Assembly (NCBI RefSeq): GCF_946480305.1
Contig: NZ_CAMLJQ010000003.1
Location: forward strand, 62,001 to 126,000
Direction of reading: 5' to 3'
Length of the DNA: 64,000 nucleotides
From: an uncultured Caldimonas sp.
GTDB lineage: Bacteria > Pseudomonadota > Gammaproteobacteria > Burkholderiales > Burkholderiaceae
In this document: positions 28,787-36,800 of the stretch, piece after piece
Layout of the letters: each line of letters starts with the position of its first letter
Numbering within the stretch: the first letter of the stretch is position 1
Position numbers and translations under genes: made by a program
Notes under the pieces: model-generated
What the model was told of the DNA's origin: nothing
Database searches by the model: none
Seen by the model: the letters and a program-made list of their open reading frames with translations, nothing else

Positions 28787-29500
28787 TCAGGCGACGCGGC
28801 TACTCGGTACACCGCGCGAGTCTGCTGCTTCGCTCGCCCGCAAGGCCTTGAGCGCGGTGAGCTGTTGCATCAGGTGGTTGTGCATCAGTTCCTGGGCACG
28901 CGCGGCATCGCGCGCACAGAGAGCGTCGATGAGGTCGCGGTGCTCCGTGATCGACGCGTCCATGCGCCCGGGATGGGTGAGCTGCCGGCCGCGCAGCAAC
29001 CGGATGAAGACCCGCAACTGGTCGGTCGCACGGCTCAACCACGGATTGCGCGCCACGGCCTGCACACGGCTGTGAAACACGTGATTGGCTCGGTAGTAGC
29101 CGTCCGCGTCGTGCGCGGCGGCGTACCGCTCCAGGTTCTGGTGCAGGTGCTGCAGTTCGTTCAGCTCTTCATCGGTGGCGTGCAACGCAGCTTCGAAGGC
29201 GCAGCGTCCTTCCAGCAACGCCATCACCGGGAACAGGCGCTCCGCATCGTCTTCGGACACCTCGGTCACGACACAACCGCGGCGCGGCTGCAGCGTGACC
29301 AGCCCTTCGACGGCGAGCACCTTCAATGCCTCGCGCACTGGCGTGCGGCTGATGCCCCATTCCTGCGCGAGCGAGAGCTCATCGATGCGCGTGCCGGGTT
29401 TGAAGCGGCGCTCAAAGATGTAGGTGCGCAACCGGGAGGCGACTTCCTCGTGGAGCGATGCAATCCGAATGGGGCTGTCAGCCGGGGCGAGGGAAGTCAT
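28787..29500 (-). CDS. matR: GntR-family (FCD domain) regulator of malonate genes
   Basis: A 237-residue regulator with an N-terminal winged helix (about residues 12-80, EWGISRTPVREALKVLAVEG) and a C-terminal FCD ligand domain with metal-binding histidines in RANHVFHSRV, TEHRDLIDAL and LMHNHLMQQL. It is the first gene of the mat operon and probably represses it until malonate or malonyl-CoA is bound; the assignment follows from position. A palindrome in its own promoter is the likely operator. Confidence 0.88.
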   Translation of the reverse strand: MTSLAPADSPIRIASLHEEVASRLRTYIFERRFKPGTRIDELSLAQEWGISRTPVREALKVLAVEGLVTLQPRRGCVVTEVSEDDAERLFPVMALLEGRCAFEAALHATDEELNELQHLHQNLERYAAAHDADGYYRANHVFHSRVQAVARNPWLSRATDQLRVFIRLLRGRQLTHPGRMDASITEHRDLIDALCARDAARAQELMHNHLMQQLTALKALRASEAADSRGVPSSRVA

Positions 29501-29947
29501 TTCAGAGGGGGTCAGTGTTAGACAGGTTCCGGCGATAGGGGTTGAATGGATACTAGCATCATGAATTCATAATTACAACGTAACGGCGAGGACCTGAAGG
29601 CTGGTTTTTCATGCGCGCCCCCTCACGCAGATCGCGGCGAAGGGTGCTGGCTCTTCACGTTTGGGCGAGCAACCATCGGGTTGGTTACAAAGACGGGCGA
29701 CAGGGGAGGTCGAAGTTGTGACTAAGTGCAAACGGTTTGCGGCCCGTGCTGAACATCAAATGGAGCATTTGTATCTGAATGAAATGCAAAGCGCGCAAAG
29801 CCAGGGCCTGTGTCGCCTGTAGGCGTCACTGAAAATCCCCTCACACCGAAGGGCCGTTTCCCTCTGAAAAACCGCGCCCGCGCCGATGGCGCGGCACTGC
29901 GGACACCTTCTGGTACGAATTCACGCATGGCATGAGCCTTGCGCTGT
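29501..29947. other. Intergenic region between matR and apbE
   Basis: About 450 bases between divergent operons. The matR-proximal end holds the mat promoter described separately. I find no convincing gene in the rest and no strong sigma-70 promoter for the long plus-strand operon, which must start somewhere here. Local AT-rich stretches occur at 29561-29590 and 29750-29790. Confidence 0.6.
29550..29578 (-). promoter_or_regulatory. mat operon promoter with a palindromic operator
   Basis: On the minus strand, -35 TTGTAA (29578-29573), a 17-base spacer and an extended -10 TGC-TAGTAT (hexamer 29555-29550) fit a sigma-70 promoter about 42 bases upstream of the matR leader. The perfect palindrome ATGAATTCAT (29561-29570) sits in the spacer, a classic position for repression by a dimeric regulator such as MatR. 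Confidence 0.6.
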
Positions 29948-30973
29948 ATGCCCTCCACAAACCTGGGAATGGGCATGTCCATCGGCTTCACGCACCTCGC
30001 CGCGGCGACGACCGGCCTCCGTCGGGAACGGCGCATGGGTGCGCCGGGAGCCTGGCATGCACGTCAGGAAGCCATCATGGGCACGCCCGTGCGCGTCGAA
30101 CTGTGGTGTGGCGACAAGGCGGCCGCCGAAGAGGCCATGGAGGCCGTGATGGCGGAGATGCACCGCATCGACCGCGCCATGAGCCCCTACAAGCGGGACT
30201 CGGAACTCTCGTGCATCAACCGGGAGGCGGGCAGGGAGCCTGTCGCGGTGAGCGACGAAATGTTCGAGCTGCTGTGCAAGGCGCAACGCTACTCCGAGCT
30301 GTCGGACGGCGCCTTCGACATCACCTATGCCAGCGTCGGCCACCTCTACGACTATCGCAACGCCTGCGGCCCTACCGACGACGCGCTCGCCCGGGCCCGT
30401 CAGGCCATCGGCTGGCGCGACCTGCACCTCGACACCGCGCACCGCACCGTGAGCTTCGGGCGCGAAGGCATGCGCATCGACCTCGGCGGTTTTGCCAAGG
30501 GGCACGCCGTCGACAACTGCATTGCATTGCTCAAGGCACGCGGCATCCGGCACGCGATGGTGTCCGCCGGCGGTGACAGCCACGTCATGGGCGACCGCCG
30601 CGGCCGCCCCTGGACGATTGCGATACGCGACCCGCGCCGCGCCAACGAAGTGGTGGCGGTGCTGCCGCTGGAAGACGTCTCGATTTCGACGTCTGGCGAC
30701 TACGAACGCTATTTCGAGCGCGACGGCGTGCGCTTCCATCACTTGATCGACCCGCGCACCGGCCGCTCGCCGAGCGGAGTGCGCAGCGTCACGATCCTCG
30801 CAGGCGACGGGCTCACCAGCGAAGGCCTGTCGAAGTGCGTGTTCGTGCTCGGCGTGGAAGAAGGCATGCGGCTCATCGAATCACACCCGGGCGTCGACGC
30901 GGTCGTCGTAGATGCCGGAGGGACGCTGCATTACTCGTCGGGGTTGCTGTCACCAGACGCTGTCCGGCAATGA
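29948..30973 (+). CDS. apbE: ApbE-type FAD:protein FMN transferase
   Basis: A protein of about 341 residues that attaches FMN from FAD to a Thr or Ser of exported flavoproteins. Family motifs are IDLGGFAKGHAVD, VSAGGDSHVMG, STSGDYERYFERDGVRFHHL with DPRTGRSPSGV, and the late Mg-binding segment LTSEGLSKCVFVLG. The start is unsure: ATG 29948 is used, with others at 29969 and 29975. The N-terminus shows no clear signal peptide, unusual for ApbE. It opens the long operon, so its target is probably encoded there, but no canonical DxxSGAT site was found. Confidence 0.88.
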   Translation: MPSTNLGMGMSIGFTHLAAATTGLRRERRMGAPGAWHARQEAIMGTPVRVELWCGDKAAAEEAMEAVMAEMHRIDRAMSPYKRDSELSCINREAGREPVAVSDEMFELLCKAQRYSELSDGAFDITYASVGHLYDYRNACGPTDDALARARQAIGWRDLHLDTAHRTVSFGREGMRIDLGGFAKGHAVDNCIALLKARGIRHAMVSAGGDSHVMGDRRGRPWTIAIRDPRRANEVVAVLPLEDVSISTSGDYERYFERDGVRFHHLIDPRTGRSPSGVRSVTILAGDGLTSEGLSKCVFVLGVEEGMRLIESHPGVDAVVVDAGGTLHYSSGLLSPDAVRQ

Positions 30974-31012
30974 CGTTCAAGGGGCCTGGGAGGGCTCCGA
31001 CAGGAGGGGTAC

Positions 31013-33988
31013 ATGACAACACGAATGACACGTTGGGCGCCTGCCTGCGCCGGGATGGCCGTGGCTGCCACCCTGGCGGCGTGCGGCAGCGGCAGCGACG
31101 GCTCTGACAACGTCACCGTCGAGGGCGACGTCGCCATTGCCTATGCAATGCGTCCGAGCACGGTGAACATGAACCCCACCAACGGCGCGCCGAGTGCCGC
31201 CGGGGGCGACCTGTTCATCCGCGAGCGCTCGTCGCCGAGCGCGCGCGAGCACAACATCACCGCGCGCTTCACGCAGGGCCGCGGCGACGCGTCCGACCCC
31301 GAGGTGTCCTACGACGGCAAGAAGATCGTCTTCTCGATGCGCTGCCCCACGTCGAACACGGCCACCATCGACGGCCAGCCGGCATGCACGGGCCGCTGGA
31401 ACATCTGGGAATACGACATGACGACCGGGGGCCTGTCCGGCGGGACCTTCCGGCGGCTCACCAACTCGACGCAAGACGACGACGTCGACCCGGCCTATCT
31501 GCCGGCAGGGCGTGGTTTCGTGTTCTCGTCGAACCGTCAGACCAAGTCGCGCATCGACCAGGCGCTCGGCCGCACCTACTACGCGCTCGACGAGTACGAG
31601 CGCGAGCGTGTGTTCAACCTGCACACGATGAAGGCGGACGGCACCGACATCCAGCAGATCTCGTTCAACCAGAGCCACGATCGCAACCCGGTGGTGCGCC
31701 CCAACGGCGACATCCTGTTCTCGCGTTGGGAGCACCTGGGCGACCGCAACCGCTTCGCGATCTTCCGCACCAAGCCCGACGGCACCGACATGTTCGTGCT
31801 GTACGGCGCGCACAGTTCCGGCAACAGCTTCCTGCACCCGCGCGACATGGACCCGAACGGGCCGTATGCGGGCCAGTTGGCCTCGTCGTTGATGCCGCTG
31901 TCGGGCACCGACGAGGGCGGGGCGTTGATGTTCATCGACGCCAAGAACTACTCCGAGGAAGACACGCCGGCCAACCGCACGATTCCGGCGCAGGGCGGGC
32001 AGATGCAGGTGACGCAGGACCAGCTCAACCACGAGCGGGGTCTGTCGCTCGCCGGCCGCGTGACCACACCGTATCCGCTGTGGGACGGCACCAACCGCGT
32101 GCTCGTCGCGTACCGGCCGTGCGAGGTGTCGCGCGACGGCGTCGTCATTCCGTGCGTCAACCTCACCGACGCCGAGCGGGAGCGTCTGCAGGACCGGGAG
32201 CGCTCGATGAGCGAAGCCGCAGCCGATTCCGTGCAGGACAACGTGCCGCCCAACTACGCGATCTACATGTTCGACCCCGTCAAGCAGACGTGGCGGAACG
32301 TGGCCTCGCCGCCCCCGGGCTTCATGTACACCGATCCGGTGGCCTTGCAGGCTCGCACGCAGCCGCACGCCGCGGACCCGACCAACGTCGACCCGACGCT
32401 GGCCGCCGCGGGGCTCGCGCTGATCGAAGTGCGCAGCGTGTACGACACCGATGGCCTGGGCCGGATGGGTGAGCAGATGATGACGGCCGCCGATCGACCG
32501 AACGGCTGCAACGTGGCGATCGCGATGACCACGCCCACCGAGGCGAGCGACACGCGCGCCCAGGTGCCCGACCTGCTGCGCATCAAGAACCCGGCGGATG
32601 CCGCCTACCACTGCGCACCCGCGCGGTTCGTGCGGGCCACGCGGGCCATCCCGCCGCCATCGAGCACGATGGGCCTGCGTTCGGCGATCGGTGAAACCGA
32701 GTTCGAGCAGCAGCAGATCCTGGGCTATGCACCGATCGAGCCCGACGGCTCGTTCAAGCTGCAGGTGCCTGCCGACATTCCGCTGGCCCTCGCGATCGTC
32801 GACAGCAAGGGCCGCGCGTTCCAGACGCACGCCAACTGGATCCAGGTGCGACCGGGCGAGCGCCGCACCTGCGACGGCTGCCACAGTCCGCGCCGCGGCG
32901 GTGCGCTGAACTCCGGCGCCGTCGTCGACACGATGCCGGCCGCGCTGCGCCCCGCGATGGCCAGTGCCCACCTGTCGGGCGAGACGATGGCGTCGACCCG
33001 CACGCGCCTCGACCCGGCGGTGCTGAACCTGCTCGCCGACATGTCGTACAGCGATGTGTGGGCCGACACCACGCAGACCGGCATCACGGCGCGCGAAACC
33101 ATCCTCGTGCGCTACACCGGCAACACGAACCCAGCGGACGACCTGGCGACAGCCGTGCCGGTGAACGGCGTCATCAACTACCCGGAGCACATCCAGCCGC
33201 TGTGGACGCGCGACCGCGGCGCCAACACCTGCGTCAACTGCCACGCCGATGCGGCCGGACTCGACCTGCGCGGCACCGTCAGCGGCACCGGCCGGCTCGT
33301 CTCGTACGAAGAGCTGCTGATCGGCGACCCTCGACTCGACGCCAACGGCGTGCCGATCACGACGCTGCGTGCCGGCATACCGATGCTCGAGCGCGACGCG
33401 CCGCTCGTGAACGCAAGCTCGAGTTCGACCAATACCGCAGGCATCGCCCGCAAGAGCCGGCTCACCGAGATCCTGTTCGGCGAGCAGTTGCTGGCGGGCC
33501 AGGCGGCGCGCGATGCGCACCCCAATCCGCCGGGGACGGCACCCAATCACGCCACGCTGCTCAACGCGGCCGAGAAGCGCCTGCTCGCCGAGTGGATGGA
33601 CCTGGGCGGCCAGTACTACAACGACCCCTTCAATGGCTCGAGCGGCGTGCGTACCCTGACCGGCCTCAGCGTGGCGACCTTCGAGGCACAGGTCTACCCC
33701 ATTCTCAACAACGCCTGCGCAAGCTGCCACCAGGCTGGCCTCTCGCCGGGCGGCAACTTCCGCGGCAACCGCTACGTACTCACCGGCGATGCCGAGGGCG
33801 ACTTCAACGTCACGCTGACGATGATCAACAACACCTGCAATGCCGCGGCGAACCCGTTGCTGTCGCGCCCGTCGACCGCGCCGCACCCGGCGGGTGCCAC
33901 GGGGCAGACCACGCCGCTGCTGCCCCCTGGCAGTGCGGGCTACAACGCGATTGCCGCCTGGATCGCCACGGGATGCACCAACCCATGA
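31013..33988 (+). CDS. Tri-heme c-type cytochrome lipoprotein with beta-propeller repeats
   Basis: A 991-residue predicted lipoprotein (lipobox LAAC24). Residues about 85-330 contain PD40/TolB-like propeller repeats (DPEVSYDGKKIVFS, NPVVRPNGDILFSRW). Three heme c motifs follow: CDGCH (C620, C623, H624), CVNCH (C740, C743, H744) and CASCH (C902, C905, H906). The plan resembles proteins annotated as HzsA-related. It should be exported, heme-loaded by the Ccm system and anchored to a membrane, perhaps the outer one. AGGAGG precedes the ATG. A redox role is likely; substrate unknown. Confidence 0.88.
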   Translation: MTTRMTRWAPACAGMAVAATLAACGSGSDGSDNVTVEGDVAIAYAMRPSTVNMNPTNGAPSAAGGDLFIRERSSPSAREHNITARFTQGRGDASDPEVSYDGKKIVFSMRCPTSNTATIDGQPACTGRWNIWEYDMTTGGLSGGTFRRLTNSTQDDDVDPAYLPAGRGFVFSSNRQTKSRIDQALGRTYYALDEYERERVFNLHTMKADGTDIQQISFNQSHDRNPVVRPNGDILFSRWEHLGDRNRFAIFRTKPDGTDMFVLYGAHSSGNSFLHPRDMDPNGPYAGQLASSLMPLSGTDEGGALMFIDAKNYSEEDTPANRTIPAQGGQMQVTQDQLNHERGLSLAGRVTTPYPLWDGTNRVLVAYRPCEVSRDGVVIPCVNLTDAERERLQDRERSMSEAAADSVQDNVPPNYAIYMFDPVKQTWRNVASPPPGFMYTDPVALQARTQPHAADPTNVDPTLAAAGLALIEVRSVYDTDGLGRMGEQMMTAADRPNGCNVAIAMTTPTEASDTRAQVPDLLRIKNPADAAYHCAPARFVRATRAIPPPSSTMGLRSAIGETEFEQQQILGYAPIEPDGSFKLQVPADIPLALAIVDSKGRAFQTHANWIQVRPGERRTCDGCHSPRRGGALNSGAVVDTMPAALRPAMASAHLSGETMASTRTRLDPAVLNLLADMSYSDVWADTTQTGITARETILVRYTGNTNPADDLATAVPVNGVINYPEHIQPLWTRDRGANTCVNCHADAAGLDLRGTVSGTGRLVSYEELLIGDPRLDANGVPITTLRAGIPMLERDAPLVNASSSSTNTAGIARKSRLTEILFGEQLLAGQAARDAHPNPPGTAPNHATLLNAAEKRLLAEWMDLGGQYYNDPFNGSSGVRTLTGLSVATFEAQVYPILNNACASCHQAGLSPGGNFRGNRYVLTGDAEGDFNVTLTMINNTCNAAANPLLSRPSTAPHPAGATGQTTPLLPPGSAGYNAIAAWIATGCTNP

Positions 33989-34596
33989 CGTTTTCGACCT
34001 TGCTGCGGGCCGTGCCCTGCCTTGCGGCCCTCGCGCTCAGCGGGTGCGGGGGCGGGGGCTCCAATCCGATCGGCAACCCGCCCACCGTGAGCAACCCGGA
34101 GGGGGCCACCGGGCAGAAGCTGTCGTACGCCTATTTCCAGAAGTGCATCAACCCGATCTTCCTGGCCCAGCTGCCGATCAACCAGAACGGGGTGATCTCG
34201 GTCAACACCTGCGCCGGCTCGGGTTGCCATGACAACGCCAGCGGCACGGGCGGCGCCTTCCGGGTGGAGCCGGGCGCGCAGCAGGTCGACCTGCTCGACC
34301 CCGCCAACACGCCCGACGTGGTGCGCGACACCGACATGTACAAGAACTTCTACTCCGCTCAGGGCGAAGTGGTGTTCGGTGCGCCCCTGCAGAGCCGGCT
34401 GCTGACCAAGCCGATGGTGCTCAACGTGCTGCATGGCGGCGGCCTGATCTTCGAAGACGAGGAAGACCCCAACGTGAAGCTGATCGAGTACTGGATCAGC
34501 CGACCCATGCCGGCGGGGCAGGACGAGTTCAGCGCCGCGGCCAACAGTATGTTCACGCCACCCGACCCGGCCACCGGCACCTGCAACACCGAATGA
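33985..34596 (+). CDS. Small lipoprotein with a CX4CH heme-like motif
   Basis: A 203-residue lipoprotein (LSGC21, then a Gly run). Residues 76-82 read CAGSGCH, a CX4CH arrangement used for covalent heme in some multiheme cytochromes, and another Cys (C54) precedes it. The remainder (VLHGGGLIFEDEEDPN, IEYWISRPMP) matches the end-of-domain pattern of planctomycete-type cytochrome domains. The ATG overlaps the stop of the previous gene (ATGA), so the two are probably made in fixed ratio and may work together. Confidence 0.75.
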   Translation: MTFSTLLRAVPCLAALALSGCGGGGSNPIGNPPTVSNPEGATGQKLSYAYFQKCINPIFLAQLPINQNGVISVNTCAGSGCHDNASGTGGAFRVEPGAQQVDLLDPANTPDVVRDTDMYKNFYSAQGEVVFGAPLQSRLLTKPMVLNVLHGGGLIFEDEEDPNVKLIEYWISRPMPAGQDEFSAAANSMFTPPDPATGTCNTE

Positions 34597-35384
34597 TGCG
34601 TTCCATGTTTTCAGCAGTACCTCGGCGCGGAGGATGCGCGCTTGCCCTGACGCAACTCGTTCTCGCCGCCTGCCTGGGGATCCCGGCGCCGGCTGCGCAA
34701 GCGGCTGACGAGGCCCTCGAACGTGTTCAAGTGGCCGATCCCTACATCGAGCTGCACACCGGCGCCGGGCGCGGCTACCCGGTCTTCCACGTGGCCGAAC
34801 GGCACGAGTGGATCGAGATCCTGCTGCGCCACACCGACTGGTTCAAGGTGCGCACCGCCAATGGCAAGGTGGGCTGGGTGCACCGGCGCCAGCTCGAAAC
34901 CACGCTGACCGAAGCGGGCGGCACCAAGACCTTCCGCGACGTGCTGCTCGACGACTACCTGCAGCGCCGCTTCCAGATGGGTGGCGCGTGGGGGCGCTTC
35001 GACTCGGAGCCGATGCTCAAGCTGTGGGCGGGCTATCGCTTCACGCCCACGCTGAGCATGGAGGGCACGATCGGGCAGGTACAGGGCGTGTTTTCGGGCA
35101 CGGACTTCTGGCACGTCAACGTGGTGTCGGAGCCCTGGTCCGACCGGCGCTTCTCGCCGGTGTTCGGCATCGGCGTGGGCCGCTTCAAGAACGCACCCAA
35201 TGCCAGCCTCGTGAGTGCGATCCGCACCAATGCCAACCTCGCCAACGCAAGCCTGGGCGCGCGCTATTACCTGAGCGACCGCTTCATGATCACCGCCGAC
35301 TACACCTTCTACACCGCCTTCGTTTCAGACGCTCGCTCGCTCGAGTACCGCGCGATCACCGCTGGCATTTCCTTCTTCTTCTGA
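34593..35384 (+). CDS. SH3-domain outer-membrane beta-barrel protein
   Basis: A 263-residue exported protein. After a signal peptide (to about AQA-AD), residues 45-105 form a bacterial SH3 domain (DPYIELHTGAGRGYPVFHVA, WFKVRTANGKVGWVHR), and residues about 130-263 alternate polar and aromatic residues and end in SFFF, the signature of a small outer-membrane barrel. SH3 domains often bind peptidoglycan, so it may link outer membrane and wall. The start overlaps the previous stop; ATG 34596 is an alternative. Confidence 0.8.
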   Translation: MMRSMFSAVPRRGGCALALTQLVLAACLGIPAPAAQAADEALERVQVADPYIELHTGAGRGYPVFHVAERHEWIEILLRHTDWFKVRTANGKVGWVHRRQLETTLTEAGGTKTFRDVLLDDYLQRRFQMGGAWGRFDSEPMLKLWAGYRFTPTLSMEGTIGQVQGVFSGTDFWHVNVVSEPWSDRRFSPVFGIGVGRFKNAPNASLVSAIRTNANLANASLGARYYLSDRFMITADYTFYTAFVSDARSLEYRAITAGISFFF

Positions 35385-35395
35385 CGACACGACCC

Positions 35396-36040
35396 ATGCG
35401 CCTCAAGCCTTACGTTCTTTCCCTGCTTGCCGCCGTTGCCGGTGCGGTGCCACTCGCGTCGGCCGCGCAGGACGCCAAGCCTGCCAACGAGCAGGTGGTG
35501 GTGCCCGAAGTGGACCGCCGCGACGTGAAGGTGCCGCGCATCCCGTCGAACGACTTCGAAGCAGGGCTGTTCACCGGTGTCTACTCGACCGAGAGCTTCG
35601 GCGCCAGCGTGGTGAGCGGCGTGCGCCTGGGCTATCACATCACCGAAGACTTCTTCGTCGAAGGCACCTACGCCCGCACCAAGGTCAGCGACGAATCGTT
35701 CCGGCAGATCCTGCCGGGCGGCGTGTTCGGCAGCGAGAAGGAAACGCTGACCTACTACAACGTCTCGCTGGGCTACAACATCCTGCCCGGCGAGATCTTC
35801 CTCGGCAGCAAGCGCGCCAAGGCGTCGACGATCTACATCATTGCCGGCGTCGGCAGCACCAAGTTCACCGAGCAGAGCAACCAGACCATCAACTTCGGCC
35901 TGGGCACCCGCGTGTTCCTGGCCGACTGGGCCTCCGTGCAGGTCGACATGCGCGATCACATGTTCTCGTACGACCTGCTCGGCAAGCGCAAGAGCACCCA
36001 CAACCTCGAACTGACGATGGGGCTCACCTTCTTCTTCTGA
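35396..36040 (+). CDS. Outer-membrane beta-barrel protein
   Basis: A 214-residue protein with a signal peptide (MRLKPYVLSLLAAVAGAVPL to about ASA-AQ) and a small eight-stranded barrel like OmpX/OmpA (RLGYHITEDFFVEGTYARTK, YNVSLGYNILPG) ending in LTFFF. It resembles the small barrel family seen mainly in myxobacteria and a few other Proteobacteria. It lies 11 bases after the SH3-barrel gene and pairs with it as a second barrel of the same cluster. Confidence 0.8.
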   Translation: MRLKPYVLSLLAAVAGAVPLASAAQDAKPANEQVVVPEVDRRDVKVPRIPSNDFEAGLFTGVYSTESFGASVVSGVRLGYHITEDFFVEGTYARTKVSDESFRQILPGGVFGSEKETLTYYNVSLGYNILPGEIFLGSKRAKASTIYIIAGVGSTKFTEQSNQTINFGLGTRVFLADWASVQVDMRDHMFSYDLLGKRKSTHNLELTMGLTFFF

Positions 36041-36063
36041 CCACCATGCAGCAGGAGTTCCAC

Positions 36064-36567
36064 ATGCAGATCCTCAAAGCCGTATGTCTGGCGGCGGCCC
36101 TCGCGGTCGCGTTGTTCGCCTCCATCCGCGCCGAGGCGGTCACGCCCAAGACGGCCGCACCGGACTTCACGCTGCGCTCGATGCAGGGCGCCAACCTGCG
36201 CCTGCAGGAGCACCGCGGCCAGGTGGTGATGGTGAACTTCTGGGCCACCTGGTGCGGACCGTGCCGCGAGGAGATGCCGCACCTCAACCGCCTGTACGAC
36301 AAGTACCGCGCGTCCGGCTTCACGGTGCTCGCCGTCAACATCGACGACGACGCGCGCAACGCCGCCGGCATGGCCTCCAAGCTGGGCCTGCGGTTCCCGG
36401 TGCTGTTCGACAGCGAGAAGACGGTGAGCAAGCGCTACGACCTGAAGGCCATGCCTTCGACCGTGATGATCGACCGCGACGGCCGTGTGCGTTTCCTGCA
36501 CCGCGGCTACCTGAGCGGGTACGAGAACACCTATGACCAGCAGATCCGCGAGCTGCTGAAGGAATGA
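36064..36567 (+). CDS. TlpA-like thioredoxin-fold protein
   Basis: A 167-residue exported thioredoxin-like protein with a signal peptide (to about RAEA-VT) and active site WCGPC (C64, C67) in VNFWATWCGPCREEMPHL, followed by the cis-proline region AMPSTVMI. It is distinct from CcmG at 51.8 kb. It probably reduces or guides cysteines of cluster proteins; the DUF4266 protein next to it ends in a Cys-Gly-Cys tail. ATG 36064 has CAGGAG upstream; ATG 36046 is an alternative. Confidence 0.88.
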   Translation: MQILKAVCLAAALAVALFASIRAEAVTPKTAAPDFTLRSMQGANLRLQEHRGQVVMVNFWATWCGPCREEMPHLNRLYDKYRASGFTVLAVNIDDDARNAAGMASKLGLRFPVLFDSEKTVSKRYDLKAMPSTVMIDRDGRVRFLHRGYLSGYENTYDQQIRELLKE

Positions 36568-36569
36568 CG

Positions 36570-36800
36570 ATGCGGCGTGTTGTTTCGATGGTCCTGGCAA
36601 TGGCCTTTGCGGGCGGTGCGCTCGCCGGTTGCGCGATCGAGCCCTGGGTCAAGCCCTATGAACGCGAGCGCCTGGCCGACCCGATCATGCAGATCAACCG
36701 CGACGCGCTCGCGGCCAAGCATTTCGAGCACATCCACGACGTGCGTGAAGGCGCGCGTGGCGCCACCGGCGTGACGGGGGGCGGTTGTGGCTGCAATTGA
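36570..36800 (+). CDS. DUF4266 lipoprotein
   Basis: A 76-residue lipoprotein (LAGC21) with the family core EPWVKPYERERLADPIMQ and a Gly-rich tail ending GGGCGCN (C73, C75). Function unknown. Residues 60-66 read EGARGAT, close to the ApbE target pattern D-x-x-S/T-G-A-T, with T66 in the acceptor position. Either flavin attachment or metal/redox chemistry at the Cys pair would fit the neighbours; both are inference. ATG 36570 has AAGGA at good spacing; ATG 36564 overlaps the previous stop. Confidence 0.8.
   Translation: MRRVVSMVLAMAFAGGALAGCAIEPWVKPYERERLADPIMQINRDALAAKHFEHIHDVREGARGATGVTGGGCGCN

Noticed and set aside
29722..30036. A 104-residue minus-strand frame upstream of apbE
   Set aside because: No ribosome site or motif; it overlaps the start of apbE.
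30977..33886. A 969-residue open frame on the minus strand opposite the tri-heme lipoprotein gene
   Set aside because: It mirrors the codon bias of the plus-strand gene, is rich in His, Arg, Val and Ala, shows no domain, and the plus strand has lipobox, propeller repeats and heme motifs.
33880..33912. GAT triplet in the tri-heme lipoprotein (PAGATGQ) as an ApbE target
   Set aside because: The required Asp and Ser/Thr positions are Pro and Ala; the match is chance.
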